Shown in pieces: positions 34,864 through 43,515 of a DNA stretch of 64,000 nucleotides. The stretch comes from Cupriavidus taiwanensis. GTDB taxonomy: Bacteria; Pseudomonadota; Gammaproteobacteria; Burkholderiales; Burkholderiaceae. The stretch covers positions 62,001 through 126,000 of the forward strand of contig NZ_LT984805.1 in NCBI RefSeq assembly GCF_900250115.1. The letters run 5' to 3'. The notes below the pieces were generated by a model. That model saw only the letters and a program-made list of their open reading frames with translations. It made no database searches and was not told where the DNA came from. Position 1 is the first letter of the stretch. Every line of letters starts with the position of its first letter. The position numbers and the translations under genes are program-made.

Positions 34864-35494
34864 GGCGATACAACAAAATGGGGGACGGTTCCAGCGCGAC
34901 GAGCAGAGGGGTCTCTTGCTGCGGCCCGCGGCGCTTGACGAAGTTGACGGTGACGCCGCCGACGGCAGGCTCGAGGGCCAGGCGCAACGGTGACGGCGAG
35001 GCATCCCGCGCGCACGCAGCGGGGCGCACCACGAAGAAGAGCGTGTCCGAGGTTTGTGCGGCCAGGTGCAGGCGCCGTAGCGCGTCGTTGCGAAGGTGGG
35101 ACTGCCAGAGAATCAAGGCGCCACAAGTCCCGGCCCGCAAGGTCTGCTCGGCCGCCCAAAGGACATCGGCAGTCCGTTGCGCATCAATCCACAGCAGCCG
35201 CTCCGGCGATATTCCCCAGCTCACCAATGAAAGGGCTTGTGGGGCGTGCGGCGGCGCCAGGAGCACGATCGGACGTCCAGATCGGGCCACGAGCGTGGGG
35301 CGCAGCAGCCGGAGTTCGCCGATGCCAGGTTGCTGCAGTAAGAGTTCCACCTGGCTGCCGATGGGCCATCCTCCGCCCGGCAACTCCTTGTCCAGCGCGG
35401 TATAGCCCGTCGAGGCGGTGCGCGCGTTGTCCCGGGCCAGTTGTGAGGCGACCCAAAGTGACGGATGGATGGTTTCAGGGGCGACGGTGAGCAT
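34787..35494 (-). CDS. imuA: ImuA, RecA/SulA-like mutasome component
   Basis: 235 aa. ImuA is a RecA-like protein of the damage-induced mutagenesis cassette. The family core is GYTALDKELPGGGWPIGSQVELL, then LLQQPGIGELRLLRPTLVARSGRPIVLLAPPH, and later LRRLHLAAQTSDTLFFVVRP. The glycine-rich loop is not a proper Walker A, as is usual for ImuA. ATG 35494 is used; a TTG two codons earlier is possible. A perfect SOS box lies 24 bp upstream, so the whole imuA-imuB-dnaE2 operon should be LexA-controlled. Confidence 0.94.
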   Translation of the reverse strand: MLTVAPETIHPSLWVASQLARDNARTASTGYTALDKELPGGGWPIGSQVELLLQQPGIGELRLLRPTLVARSGRPIVLLAPPHAPQALSLVSWGISPERLLWIDAQRTADVLWAAEQTLRAGTCGALILWQSHLRNDALRRLHLAAQTSDTLFFVVRPAACARDASPSPLRLALEPAVGGVTVNFVKRRGPQQETPLLVALEPSPILLYRHAAPVDLPTPAVAPSRSLPADLVHH

Positions 35495-35517
35495 TGGCAA
35501 GTCCTGTCACCAGAGTA

Positions 35518-35533
35518 CTGTATATTTATACAG
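35518..35533 (-). promoter_or_regulatory. LexA-binding SOS box of imuA-imuB-dnaE2
   Basis: CTGTATATTTATACAG matches the proteobacterial LexA consensus CTGT-N8-ACAG exactly and is symmetric apart from the centre. It lies 24 bp before the imuA start, where bound LexA would block the promoter. Confidence 0.93.
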
Positions 35534-36242
35534 TTGTCACCTAGACGGAACGCCACGCCGCTCGGACCCGAAAAGCTGTATGAAGCCGGAATTAGTCGGA
35601 GTTAAAGGTGCGCTATATTTCACTCGACTACCGATTAGCCGGCGCGTAGACCGTGGTCTGAATCCCGGATTCGCCACCATTTATTTGAAAAGCCGCGCTC
35701 CCAACAGGGTTCGCCGCTTTTTGCTTTCGACTGCTGCCGAGGGTCTCACACAGAACCCGCCACCTTGCCGCTTGCAATGTGGCATACCGGCAGCGACGAA
35801 GAACTGGTCCGAGATGCTCGCCTTCAGTCACGGCCTACTCACGCCTATCCCCGGTCACTGGCGGTCTGTGCGTCTACTGTTTGGTCGCAAGGGGCTACTT
35901 ATGCAAGCTTCCCGATCCGTGGTCATGGGCAGACCGCGGTCTTGACGAGATTTACCAAGACTGGCCTGGTGAACGAGAGCGCAAGGTTTTTCTGCATGGA
36001 GTGGATGTGCTGCGCAGCTTCCCGAAACCTGATTAGCCACGCGGATCCGGATACTGCATCGATGCGGTCTGGTCTACGCACATGGCAATGCAGGAAACGT
36101 CGTTCGAAGATGTCGTCCAACCGCGATCCTATTCGGTCACGATACCGACACCACGGCGTGCGTCGGCGGGGGACTGGCTGGCATCAAGTTCGGTCTGCCG
36201 GGAATCCGACGCGCTGGCTGCGTCAGCTTCGCGGGTCCGCAA
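35534..36242. other. Long intergenic stretch, possibly decayed sequence
   Basis: No recognised gene. A frame at 35779-36036 (plus) ends in a plausible protein-like tail (ARGYLCKLPDPWSWADRGLDEIYQDW-like region) but has no start signals and no family match. The segment CCGGAATTAGTCGGA at 35586-35600 resembles CCGGAATTAGCCGGA at 51215-51229, near the IS21 element, and may be a trace of an IS end. Confidence 0.35.
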
Positions 36243-36440
36243 TCAGCGAATTCGCGCAACGGCTTGCAGGAATGAATGGCCGTGCGGCGTGACGCGAGGT
36301 AGCTGCCGCCCAGAAGCCAGAAGTTCCACGGTTACATAGTGACGTTCCAGCAGGGCGTGAAGGTCCGCACGGTCCAACTCGATTTGTTCAGGCGCATCGT
36401 TGACCACCTTCAGCGTTGCAAATTCATGCGGACTCAGCAT
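36243..36440 (-). CDS. Small conserved hypothetical protein
   Basis: 65 aa from ATG 36440, preceded by GGGAG at good spacing. Helical segments MLSPHEFATLKVV, RADLHALLERHYVTVELLASG and VTPHGHSFLQAVARI suggest a compact winged-helix-like domain: the arrangement 'helix - helix - strand, then TPxGxxxL' recalls MarR-like proteins. There is no partner gene in close contact. Function unknown. Confidence 0.55.
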   Translation of the reverse strand: MLSPHEFATLKVVNDAPEQIELDRADLHALLERHYVTVELLASGRQLPRVTPHGHSFLQAVARIR

Positions 36441-36669
36441 TCGTGTCTCCCTGATAGTTTTGTGCCTCACTGCCTCTCACGTCGATGGTGGTCTGCTGCG
36501 AAAATTTAGAGGAAGGATTCTAACGCCGGAAGTTGACTTTCTGACGTAAATCTTACTCAGTGAATTCCCCTAACCCGAAATGCGTATGCTGCTCAGGTCG
36601 GATGAAAGGTATTCTTCTCAACAAGCGCCCAAGAGCGTGCAAGCACCGCCAAGACGGTGAAGGGGAGAT

Positions 36670-36864
36670 ATGTACGTCAGCTATCGAGTGGTCCCACGGG
36701 TGGAGGTGGTGACAAGCGGAATCTTCCCGCCCGGCGTACTGATCATCGCCTATGACGATGACGTGCCGATGAACGAACTGGTCTGGGACGGCGTCAATCC
36801 GGTTGCCGCCTACGATGACGCGATTGGTTGTGGCAGAAATACTGGCGCTGCGGGTTCGATCTAA
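36670..36864 (+). CDS. Small hypothetical protein
   Basis: 64 aa with a clear ribosome binding site (AAGGGGAG, 5 bp before the ATG). The sequence is acidic with a hydrophobic strand pair (VVPRVEVVTSGIFPPGVLII, then AYDDDVPMNELVWDG). No family was recognised. The last 15 residues are Gly/Ala-rich and could be read-through of an altered 3' end. Confidence 0.4.
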   Translation: MYVSYRVVPRVEVVTSGIFPPGVLIIAYDDDVPMNELVWDGVNPVAAYDDAIGCGRNTGAAGSI

Positions 36865-37044
36865 GGTTGAGAAATCGACCCAACAAACCGACATCCGACT
36901 ACCAGCTATCCAGGCGATACTGCAACGGATCGCCTCGACAGGTCATTGGGAACCTGAACAGGTTCTCCCTCTCGGCCCAACCATCGCCAAGCATGTGTGC
37001 CGGACCTCTCGGCGTCGTCGCATCTGACAATAGGAACCGGTGCT

Positions 37045-37272
37045 ATGCAAGCAAATGTTGTTCGTGGAAAAGCATTTACCCTTCACTGGAACAACGGATG
37101 GGGTGAGCACTACAAAGGGGCCGTCACGCTGGTACTGCGGACCGCTCCAAACAAGGAAAGGATTGAGACGTATCAGTGCGATCAGACACGTTCTGAACGC
37201 GCCTTGGCGCAGGCAGACGCCGACCAATTATTCACACTGAAGACGAACGAAGTTGTGACGGCACGACCCTAA
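37045..37272 (+). CDS. Small hypothetical protein
   Basis: 75 aa from ATG 37045 (AGGAACC 8 bp upstream). MQANVVRGKAFTLHWNNGWG, AVTLVLRTAPNKERIETYQC and DADQLFTLKTNEV look like a small beta-rich cytoplasmic protein. An in-frame GTG/ATG upstream at 36997 has no binding site. There is no recognised family; similar orphan proteins are common in Cupriavidus, but this is memory, not a search. Confidence 0.45.
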   Translation: MQANVVRGKAFTLHWNNGWGEHYKGAVTLVLRTAPNKERIETYQCDQTRSERALAQADADQLFTLKTNEVVTARP

Positions 37273-37341
37273 CGGCGCAGGCTGCCAACTTGCGCCCCGA
37301 CTATGGCTGTTGTCCGGGCAATTCACTGACCGGCCCACTGG

Positions 37342-37473
37342 TCAAAGCGACCACGCGACATACAGCAGGCCGAATGCCAGAATGCAGGCCCCTAGAATCA
37401 GGTAATACCGGCTGCCATGATGGGTGTCACCGGCACGATAGGCGTGGTGGGAGTGCTGGATGTGAGGCTTCAT
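37342..37473 (-). CDS. 43-aa single-pass membrane protein
   Basis: ATG at 37473 preceded by CAGGAGC. The His-rich N-terminus (KPHIQHSHHAYRAGDTHHG) is followed by one membrane helix (YYLILGACILAFGLLYVAWS) ending at the stop. The His content suggests metal contact near the membrane surface, which is an inference. It is transcribed in the same direction as the DUF3096 gene 230 bp upstream. Confidence 0.6.
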   Translation of the reverse strand: MKPHIQHSHHAYRAGDTHHGSRYYLILGACILAFGLLYVAWSL

Positions 37474-37703
37474 GGTGCTCCTGATGGGGAACTGGTACTA
37501 GTTAGACCTTAGACAGGCCCCGTTTCTCATGCAGATTCTGTGCCTGCGGGCTAATTCGCGCTTCTTTTCACCGCAGTCCACGTAACTCCGGTTCTGAGAC
37601 GGCCCAGCCGCGACGGAATTAGCTGTCAAATCATTGATTTCTTGGGGATCGCAGTCCGGCGAATTCCGGTGCCTCACAAAACTGCACAGGTCACAGCATC
37701 CGC

Positions 37704-37859
37704 TCAGTGCAGATGTCCGCCAAACAGTCCGAGCAGTCCGATGACGATTAGGTAGATGGCGACGATGTAGTTGAGCAGTCGCGGCATGACAAGAATCAGG
37801 ATGCCGGCAATCAGCGAGATGAGAGGCCCAGCGCTGGTGACAATGGTGATGTCTTTCAT
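37704..37859 (-). CDS. DUF3096 small membrane protein
   Basis: 51 aa: MKDITIVTSAGPLISLIAG, then a membrane helix with LILVMPRLLNYIVAIYLIVI and GLLGLFGG. This is the full pattern of DUF3096 proteins (one or two short membrane helices with MPRLLNYIVAIYLI). Function unknown. AGGG lies in front of the ATG. It is a real short gene easily missed by length cut-offs. Confidence 0.85.
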   Translation of the reverse strand: MKDITIVTSAGPLISLIAGILILVMPRLLNYIVAIYLIVIGLLGLFGGHLH

Positions 37860-38362
37860 GATGCCCTCGCTATATGCTGCGATGGCACCAGTTTCGCGCT
37901 ATGCAGCACGGCGGGATAGCCGAGGCTGTCCTACACGCTCGGCGACACCTTTGTCGCCATGCGGGGTCAGGGTAGTGATCTAGCCGCCCAGCCAGGGGTG
38001 CCAGAGGAAAAACGGAAGTTCTGCCAGAATTTGACGACCCTGGCAGCCAAACTCGGCGACGGCCTGGTGCTCGACCGGCTCTGAACGACCGCAGATTCAA
38101 CCGGCCATTGCCTCAGTCGCCGCTACTATTTCTGCTTCCCGATCAAGGGTGATCTCGACCGAGTGTTGGCCACTATCGTCAGAGCGCAAGCTCCGGCTTT
38201 CGAAGACTCTCTTCACACCTCGCACCTTGGGTTAAATTGGTGTCGAAACCAAAAACATCGGGAGGCATGAGTTATGGGGGTCATTCGGGAGAGGATCGAC
38301 TGGCGCGTCACCTTGGCGGACGCGGCATCGACGCAATCGGCTGGGATGCGACGGGAGATTAG
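37860..38362. other. Intergenic stretch with a possible 30-codon leader
   Basis: No recognised gene. ATG 38275 opens a 30-codon frame (MGVIRERIDWRVTLADAAS) after GGGAGG and ends two bases before the PIN-like gene start. It may be a coupled leader. The rest (37870-38260) shows no convincing coding pattern. Confidence 0.35.
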
Positions 38363-39172
38363 ATGATGAGCGCCGACGCCGTCGTGCTGGTCGACTTCGA
38401 GAGCGTCCAGGACATCGACTTCTCCCAGTTGTGTGGCTCGCGTCTGGTGGTGTTCGCTGGCGAGATCCAGAAGAAGGTCCCCATCGAAGTGGCGATGGGG
38501 CTGCAGGCGCTAGGCGAGCGCGCCCGGTGGGTTCGCTCAAGCGGAATCGGGCCCAACGCGCTCGACTTCCACATTGCCTTCGAGATCGGCCGCATGGTGG
38601 AGAAGGGCGAGAAAGGGCCCGTGTTCGTGCTTTCCCACGACCGGGGTTTCGATTCTCTGCTCACCTGGCTCGGCACGAAGCTTGGGATTCCTGCGCGGCG
38701 CGTGACCGCGCTCGCCGAGGCGTTTCGGGCCAGCCCGGCGGACACGGGGGCCGCCGAGGGTCAAGCCTCTGGTCCGGCTCAGCCGAGCCCCACGCCCGCA
38801 CAGCCCGCGCGCGCGACGCCGGCTCCGGCGGCTTTCCCAAAGCCGAGCGCGAACGCCAAGCCTGCGGCCCACACGCCTCCGAAGGCGGCCAAGGCGGCCT
38901 CCGTGAAAACGCCCGCCAAAAAGGCCGCGCAGCCCCAGTCAGGCAACGACAAGAAGGGCAGTGCCAAGCCGAACGCCGAGCTCACGCGCCAGATCCTGGC
39001 CCGCTCGCAGAAGGTTGCCCGGCCGCGCCGACGAGTGACCTTGGCGAAGCACATCCACGCCATGTTTAAGGTGCACGCCATCGCCGAGCGCGAGGTTGAG
39101 TCCATCATCGCCAAGCTCATCGCCAACCGCTCCATCAGCGACGTCGAAGGGGCGATCACCTACCATTTCTGA
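38363..39172 (+). CDS. PIN-like/NYN nuclease-fold protein with basic C-terminal domain
   Basis: 269 aa. Residues 1-115 form a PIN-like fold: AVVLVDFESVQDIDF (first Asp), NALDFHIAFEIG (second) and VFVLSHDRGFDSLLTWLG (third and fourth), the acidic set used for metal-dependent RNA cleavage. A low-complexity Ala/Pro/Lys linker at about 125-205 follows. The C-terminal domain (LTRQILARSQKVARPRRRVT ... AEREVESIIAKLIANRSIS) looks like a nucleic-acid-binding module. This architecture recurs in proteobacteria without a known function. There is no antitoxin-like neighbour. Confidence 0.75.
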   Translation: MMSADAVVLVDFESVQDIDFSQLCGSRLVVFAGEIQKKVPIEVAMGLQALGERARWVRSSGIGPNALDFHIAFEIGRMVEKGEKGPVFVLSHDRGFDSLLTWLGTKLGIPARRVTALAEAFRASPADTGAAEGQASGPAQPSPTPAQPARATPAPAAFPKPSANAKPAAHTPPKAAKAASVKTPAKKAAQPQSGNDKKGSAKPNAELTRQILARSQKVARPRRRVTLAKHIHAMFKVHAIAEREVESIIAKLIANRSISDVEGAITYHF

Positions 39173-39283
39173 CTCGTCGGTTGGCGGGGGAGCGCGATAG
39201 GGCCGCCGCAATATTGGCGGCCTCGGCGTGCGGGCTAAGCCGCGGCCAGGGGCTATTGCCATGGCTGCACCATCCAGATCCCA

Positions 39284-39520
39284 ATGGCGACCGCGCAGCG
39301 TCGAGGCCGCCCGAATGCGGCCAATGCCGGTAGGCATCCGAGAGAGGAGCTGCCCCTGTGCAAGCAAGGGGCTCTGGCCTTTCGAACCGGTCCCTACGGT
39401 GAGTTCCGTTCGTCCTTTCCCGCTTGCAGCTACAAGCCCAAGAAGCCGGGAACCTCGCCCTGTCCGCGGATTCGTAGAGACCAGACGGCACCGGAAGTCC
39501 TGGCTCTCATGCGCCAATAG
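39284..39520 (+). pseudogene. Topoisomerase-type zinc-ribbon remnant
   Basis: The frame contains PLCKQGALAFRTGPYGEF, then FPACSYKPKKPG and SPCP, recalling the C4 zinc ribbons at the end of topoisomerase I and NERD/Mrr nucleases (C-x-x-G-x-L-x-x-R-x-G-x-Y-G-x-F ... FPxCxY). One expected cysteine (CSxFP) is lost and no upstream domain remains. It is likely the 3' remnant of a larger gene. Confidence 0.4.
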
Positions 39521-39592
39521 CGAGCGGACGATTTCGGTCGGGTAAAATTCTAGTCTGCGCCGCAGGCAAAGCGCACCCCTTTCATCGTCAGC

Positions 39593-41059
39593 ATGAACCT
39601 ACCATCCGCACAAGAGAGGCCTGCGAGCCTCGTTCGCGAACTCTGTAAGCTGCCAACGGAGACCGAGTGGCTTGAGTTCAAGCGCAATCGAGTGGACCAC
39701 GAGCAAATCGGTGAGTACATCTCGGCATTGTCGAATTCTGCGGCTCTGGCCAACCGTGCCCACGGGTATTTGATATGGGGAGTCGACGATGCCAGTCATG
39801 AACTCGTCGGCACGATGTTCGACCCCAAGGCCGCGAAGGTGGGCAACGAAGAGCTGGAGAACTGGCTATTGCGCCTGCTCAGCCCGAAAATTCTATTCTC
39901 TTTCGAGTCCGTGGAAGTTGATGGTCAACGCGTTGTCGTACTCGAAGTTGGTCGCGCTTACCGGCATCCGGTTCAGTTCATGCACAATGAATTTGTCAGG
40001 ATCGGGTCGCTGAAGAAGAAGCTGAAGGAATTTCCGGAAAAAGAGCGCGAGCTCTGGCGCATCTTTGACGAGACACCATTCGAGGCAATGGTCGCTCGCC
40101 GCGACGCTTCGGACGAGGAGGTTGTGTCTCTCCTCGACTATCCGGCGTACTTCGATCTGGCAGGAATTCCATTGCCGGAAAACCGCTCCCAGGTCTTGGA
40201 GCGCTTGGCCGCGGAAAGCCTGATCCGGCGCAACGATAGCGGATCTTGGGACATCACCAACCTTGGCGCTATTTTGTTCGCCAAGCGCCTGGAAGACTTC
40301 AGTGGACTGCGGCGCAAAGCAGTGCGGGTAATCGCCTACGAAGGCAGAGATCGCGTCAGCACCCTTCGCGAGCAGGTTGGTGCGAAGGGGTACGCGGCTG
40401 GCTTTGAGGGATTGATCGGTTACATCAATGCTTTGCTGCCGTCCAACGAGATCATCGGCAAGGCTATCCGAAAGGATGTTCCCATGTATCCGGAATTGGC
40501 AGTGCGGGAGCTTGCGGCCAACGCGCTCATCCATCAGGATTTTGGCTTGGGAGGAGCAGGGCCGATGATAGAGATCTTTAAGGACCGGATGGAGGTGACA
40601 AATCCTGGTAGTCCACTCATCAATGTCGAGAGATTCCTGGATACGCCCCCGCGTTCGCGGAACGAAGGGCTTGCTTCCCTCATGCGGCGCTTCGGCATCT
40701 GCGAGGAACGGGGAAGCGGCGTGGATAAGGTAGTGTCGGTCACGGAGGCTTACCAGCTGCCCGCTCCGGAGTTCTCGACAGTTTCCGACCATACGCGGGC
40801 AACCTTATTCGCGCACAAAGAACTTACGAAAATGGACAAATCCGACCGAGTGCGTGCTTGCTACCTGCATGCATGCCTTCGGTACGTCCAGCGCGACTAT
40901 ATGACCAATGCGAGTTTGCGAGATCGGTTCGGCATTCCGGTCCAGAACAGTGCGACGGCGTCGCGACTGATCAAGGAGGCCGTGGAGGGTGGCATGCTTC
41001 GGCCGTACGATGAGACTGCAGGCCGCAAGTTCATGAAGTATGTGCCGTACTGGGCATAG
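39593..41059 (+). CDS. Schlafen-type AlbA_2 / ATP-binding (HATPase_c_4) protein
   Basis: 488 aa. The N-terminal AlbA_2 (Schlafen) domain has ETEWLEFKRNRVDHEQIGEY and ALANRAHGYLIWGVDD. A divergent GHKL ATPase follows at about 280-370 (ELAVRELAANALIHQDFG with the N-box Asn, then IEIFKDRMEVTNPGSP and FGICEERGSGVDKV). A winged-helix tail (YMTNASLRDRFGIPVQNSATASRLIKEAV) ends the protein. Such proteins are annotated as transcriptional regulators, and Schlafen-related nucleases occur in phage defence. It looks intact and stands alone. Which role applies here is open. Confidence 0.88.
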   Translation: MNLPSAQERPASLVRELCKLPTETEWLEFKRNRVDHEQIGEYISALSNSAALANRAHGYLIWGVDDASHELVGTMFDPKAAKVGNEELENWLLRLLSPKILFSFESVEVDGQRVVVLEVGRAYRHPVQFMHNEFVRIGSLKKKLKEFPEKERELWRIFDETPFEAMVARRDASDEEVVSLLDYPAYFDLAGIPLPENRSQVLERLAAESLIRRNDSGSWDITNLGAILFAKRLEDFSGLRRKAVRVIAYEGRDRVSTLREQVGAKGYAAGFEGLIGYINALLPSNEIIGKAIRKDVPMYPELAVRELAANALIHQDFGLGGAGPMIEIFKDRMEVTNPGSPLINVERFLDTPPRSRNEGLASLMRRFGICEERGSGVDKVVSVTEAYQLPAPEFSTVSDHTRATLFAHKELTKMDKSDRVRACYLHACLRYVQRDYMTNASLRDRFGIPVQNSATASRLIKEAVEGGMLRPYDETAGRKFMKYVPYWA

Positions 41060-41594
41060 CTTATTTGACAACTAGCTTCGTACTTTGCTGCGCAGGATCG
41101 CCTAAAAGTGGAAACACCAATAAAATCAATGTGTTACGAGACACGCTCTTTTTGATGGTCATTTGATAGCAGCACCATCTCTGTGCTCCATGCGTCGTGG
41201 TTCAACGCGAGGCAATGTGCCTATAAAGCCTCTCGGAGAACTCTTCGGAGCGGACAGGGCGCGCCCCATCCCGGGCAACCATAGACGCCGCCCGCAACTA
41301 CCTGTAGTCCTTCGCCATATCTTAACTTTCACACTTGAAAGTCCGGCGCATTTACCACGGAATGGTTCCGTTCGTTTCTGAGCCCATTGTCTAAGCCGTC
41401 GGACGCTTGAACGATCCAGACACGATAACCATTTAACATAAGTATTCTTATGCGCTCTGTGGCGTAGAAAGCACTTTATGGCGGAGCCTGCGACTGTCTC
41501 CGGGATCGGCTCGGACATGCCGGAACAGTCTGTTGGGAGGGATTAGCTGTCACCGGGCTAACGACTCGCCTGCATACGTAGTCGACTGGCACGG
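41060..41594. other. Intergenic stretch without a recognised gene
   Basis: No coding frame of note. The end of this stretch leads into an ISNCY-type remnant, whose terminal repeat could not be identified with confidence. Confidence 0.35.
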
Positions 41595-41673
41595 TTGGTC
41601 ACGTTCGAGCGGCGTGGAGCAGAGATGCTCATAGGCCCGGGAATGGCGGGAACCGAGGTCATTACAGTAAGCA

Positions 41674-41870
41674 TGCGTGAGTTAGACAGGCTCCAGATCG
41701 TCCAGGCGGTCGTGGATGGTCAGTTGCGGCCAGGCGTGGCCGCCGAACGGCTGGGAGATCACGGATCGGCAATTCCGGCGGCTGCTGGAGCGTTATCGGC
41801 AAGAAGGCTCATCCGGGCTGGTTTCTCTCGCCGGCGCGGTCGAACTGAGCCATTGGTGAATGCCCCCGCC
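41674..41870 (+). pseudogene. ISNCY-type transposase N-terminal remnant, frameshifted
   Basis: MRELDRLQIVQAVVDGQLRP, then GVAAERLG, is the N-terminal HTH of ISNCY-type transposases. After a frame change the next codons read ITDRQFRRLLERYRQEGSSG, again the family pattern, ending at a stop. The catalytic part is absent. Confidence 0.6.
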
Positions 41871-41999
41871 AATCTCCTCGACGGAGGCATTTTGGACGGT
41901 GAGGTCTGCGTGCTAGACGACGGTCGCAGCGACTTCGCCCCTGCGACACGCAGCGGCTCTGAGGGGGTCGTTAAGCGGCAAGGATTCGGAAATCCGTAG
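41871..41999 (+). pseudogene. ATP-dependent DNA ligase fragment
   Basis: Codons read ILDGEVCVLDDGRSDF, then SGSEGVVKRQGF. These are two motifs of the adenylation domain of ATP-dependent DNA ligases (LDGE-V-LD-GR-DF and EGVV-KR), which are about 100 residues apart in intact enzymes. Here they are fused, so an internal deletion occurred. It overlaps the 3' end of the convergent HTH gene. Confidence 0.45.
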
Positions 42000-42321
42000 C
42001 TTTGGCGACCGGGCGCACATGGTTCTTCTCACGTTTGAGGTCGACGATGCCATAGTTGGACATTGTTTTCAGCGTACGCGATAGGTTGCCGGGCTTGCGG
42101 CCCGTAGCTTGTGCGAGTTCTGAGATGGATTCCGGCTTGGTCTCGGTGATGACCCTCAACAAAGCACGATTGTCGTCGCTCAGCACTTCGGCCAACGACT
42201 TCATGGAAGTGAACCAGATCTTAGGCTCGCTGGCCTTCGGCCTGTACTCACCCCGCGCAATTGCCAACACGCGCTCACGGATTTTCTCTTGCGGCATGAT
42301 GCCAATCACAATGGTTTTCAT
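41971..42321 (-). CDS. HTH antitoxin of TumA/HVO_A0114 type
   Basis: 116 aa. A MarR-like winged helix (EVLSDDNRALLRVITETKPE, then SISELAQATGRKPGNLSRTL and MSNYGIVDLKR) is typical of HVO_A0114-family DNA-binding proteins that pair with DUF6516/TumE toxins. Its ATG overlaps the toxin stop by 4 bp (ATGA at 42318-42321). It probably neutralises the toxin and represses the operon. The toxin-first gene order is characteristic of this family. Confidence 0.8.
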   Translation of the reverse strand: MKTIVIGIMPQEKIRERVLAIARGEYRPKASEPKIWFTSMKSLAEVLSDDNRALLRVITETKPESISELAQATGRKPGNLSRTLKTMSNYGIVDLKREKNHVRPVAKATDFRILAA

Positions 42322-42683
42322 CTCTTCTTCACCTCCGACAGAACGCGGTCAACGTCTGCGAAAAAGTCGTTCATCAGTTGCTGTGCATCCTTGAATTCGT
42401 AGGGCACCCCTTTATCCGACACGTGCCTGTGCTTGTGGTCATAAGCCAAAATGCGTCCGGCATACTTAAATTTCTTGGGCGGCTTCACTGCATGCGCGTT
42501 GTCATACCCAAGAATTCTCTTGCCATACGGCTCATGCAGGGTGAGGGAGTACCTGATGCCATGGGGAATCTCCTTCGATATTTCGACTTGCCAGGCTTCG
42601 AGCTTGATCCAGTAACCGCCCCCTTGATCGAGGATCGAACCATGCAGGTCAAGCAGGGTATCAATAGCCGTGTCTCGTTTCAT
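42318..42683 (-). CDS. TumE-type (DUF6516) toxin
   Basis: 121 aa. The DUF6516 pattern is visible: GGGYWIKLEAWQVEISKEIP, GIRYSLTLHEPYGKRILGYDNAH, a YDHKHRHVSDKG motif and YEFKDAQQLMNDFFADVDRVL. The family is annotated as the toxin of TumE-TumA systems; its target is not known to me with certainty. It is transcribed with its partner, and a short A/T-rich promoter lies just upstream (TATAGTTAGG). Confidence 0.8.
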   Translation of the reverse strand: MKRDTAIDTLLDLHGSILDQGGGYWIKLEAWQVEISKEIPHGIRYSLTLHEPYGKRILGYDNAHAVKPPKKFKYAGRILAYDHKHRHVSDKGVPYEFKDAQQLMNDFFADVDRVLSEVKKR

Positions 42684-42689
42684 ACCTAA

Positions 42690-43510
42690 CTATATCACCT
42701 GCTGATAAAGTAGAAAAAGCGGGGTTCCCGATCTAGCCGGCGCGTCACCAAGCCATGATGCTAATGGCGCACATTTGGAGTAGAAACAACGTTTTGAAGG
42801 CTTTCGAAGTTCGCACAGGAATCGCATTCTTGCCGCCCTCCCGCGAATTGGTGACACCAGCGGTGACACGTTTACCGAGTTCCGCCCCGTGCGCTCGAAC
42901 AAGGCGGCCTTGAACCGGACGCTCCGGTAGGCCAACCGCATGCGGTACGCAACGCTGTTGGATCGGCTGTGCCGGCATCTGGTCTTTCGCTCGCCTCGGT
43001 GCACCGGCCAGAGGAGAGCTGACGCCGCAATCCCCCAATGTGACCACTGACCAGCGGCGTCAGGCAGTCCCCGGCTGCGGACTGGGCCAGCCTGCGCAGC
43101 CGCGCACCTCGTGGGCACCATGCTCGAAGCATGGCATCATCGTAGCGGAGGCGTGCACAGCCCGCATCGCAATTCGATTCGTTCTGCCACCATGGTCATC
43201 GTCCAGACCCAATACCGGCGCGCCCTCGACCCGTGGCCAGCGACAGCGAAGACGCCGCTTGGTGGGACCGCTGTCACCACGACTGGACACAAGTGGGCGA
43301 TACATCGCTGGCGGCAGTCGCGCCCGTACGCCTCCATCCTGATCACCCTGCGCCGGGCCTCGACGCCTTGGCTGCGCCACTCGGCGCCCTCCCCTCTGAC
43401 CGACGCCGGCATGTCCAGACCGTTCGGGCTTGACGGAACTGGATCGTTTCCATATCCGCCGGCAGCCTCCCCGCGTAGAATGCTCCCCGCGTTGTCAACC
43501 TGAAGCCCTC
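42690..43510. other. 820-bp stretch with no assured gene
   Basis: Several overlapping frames are open on both strands because GC is high, but none shows a family pattern with a start signal. The best is 43233-43433 (GTG start, 66 aa, ASDSEDAAWWDRCHHDWTQV), directly before the helicase gene. It could be a small real gene. Confidence 0.35.
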
Positions 43511-43515
43511 GGCCG

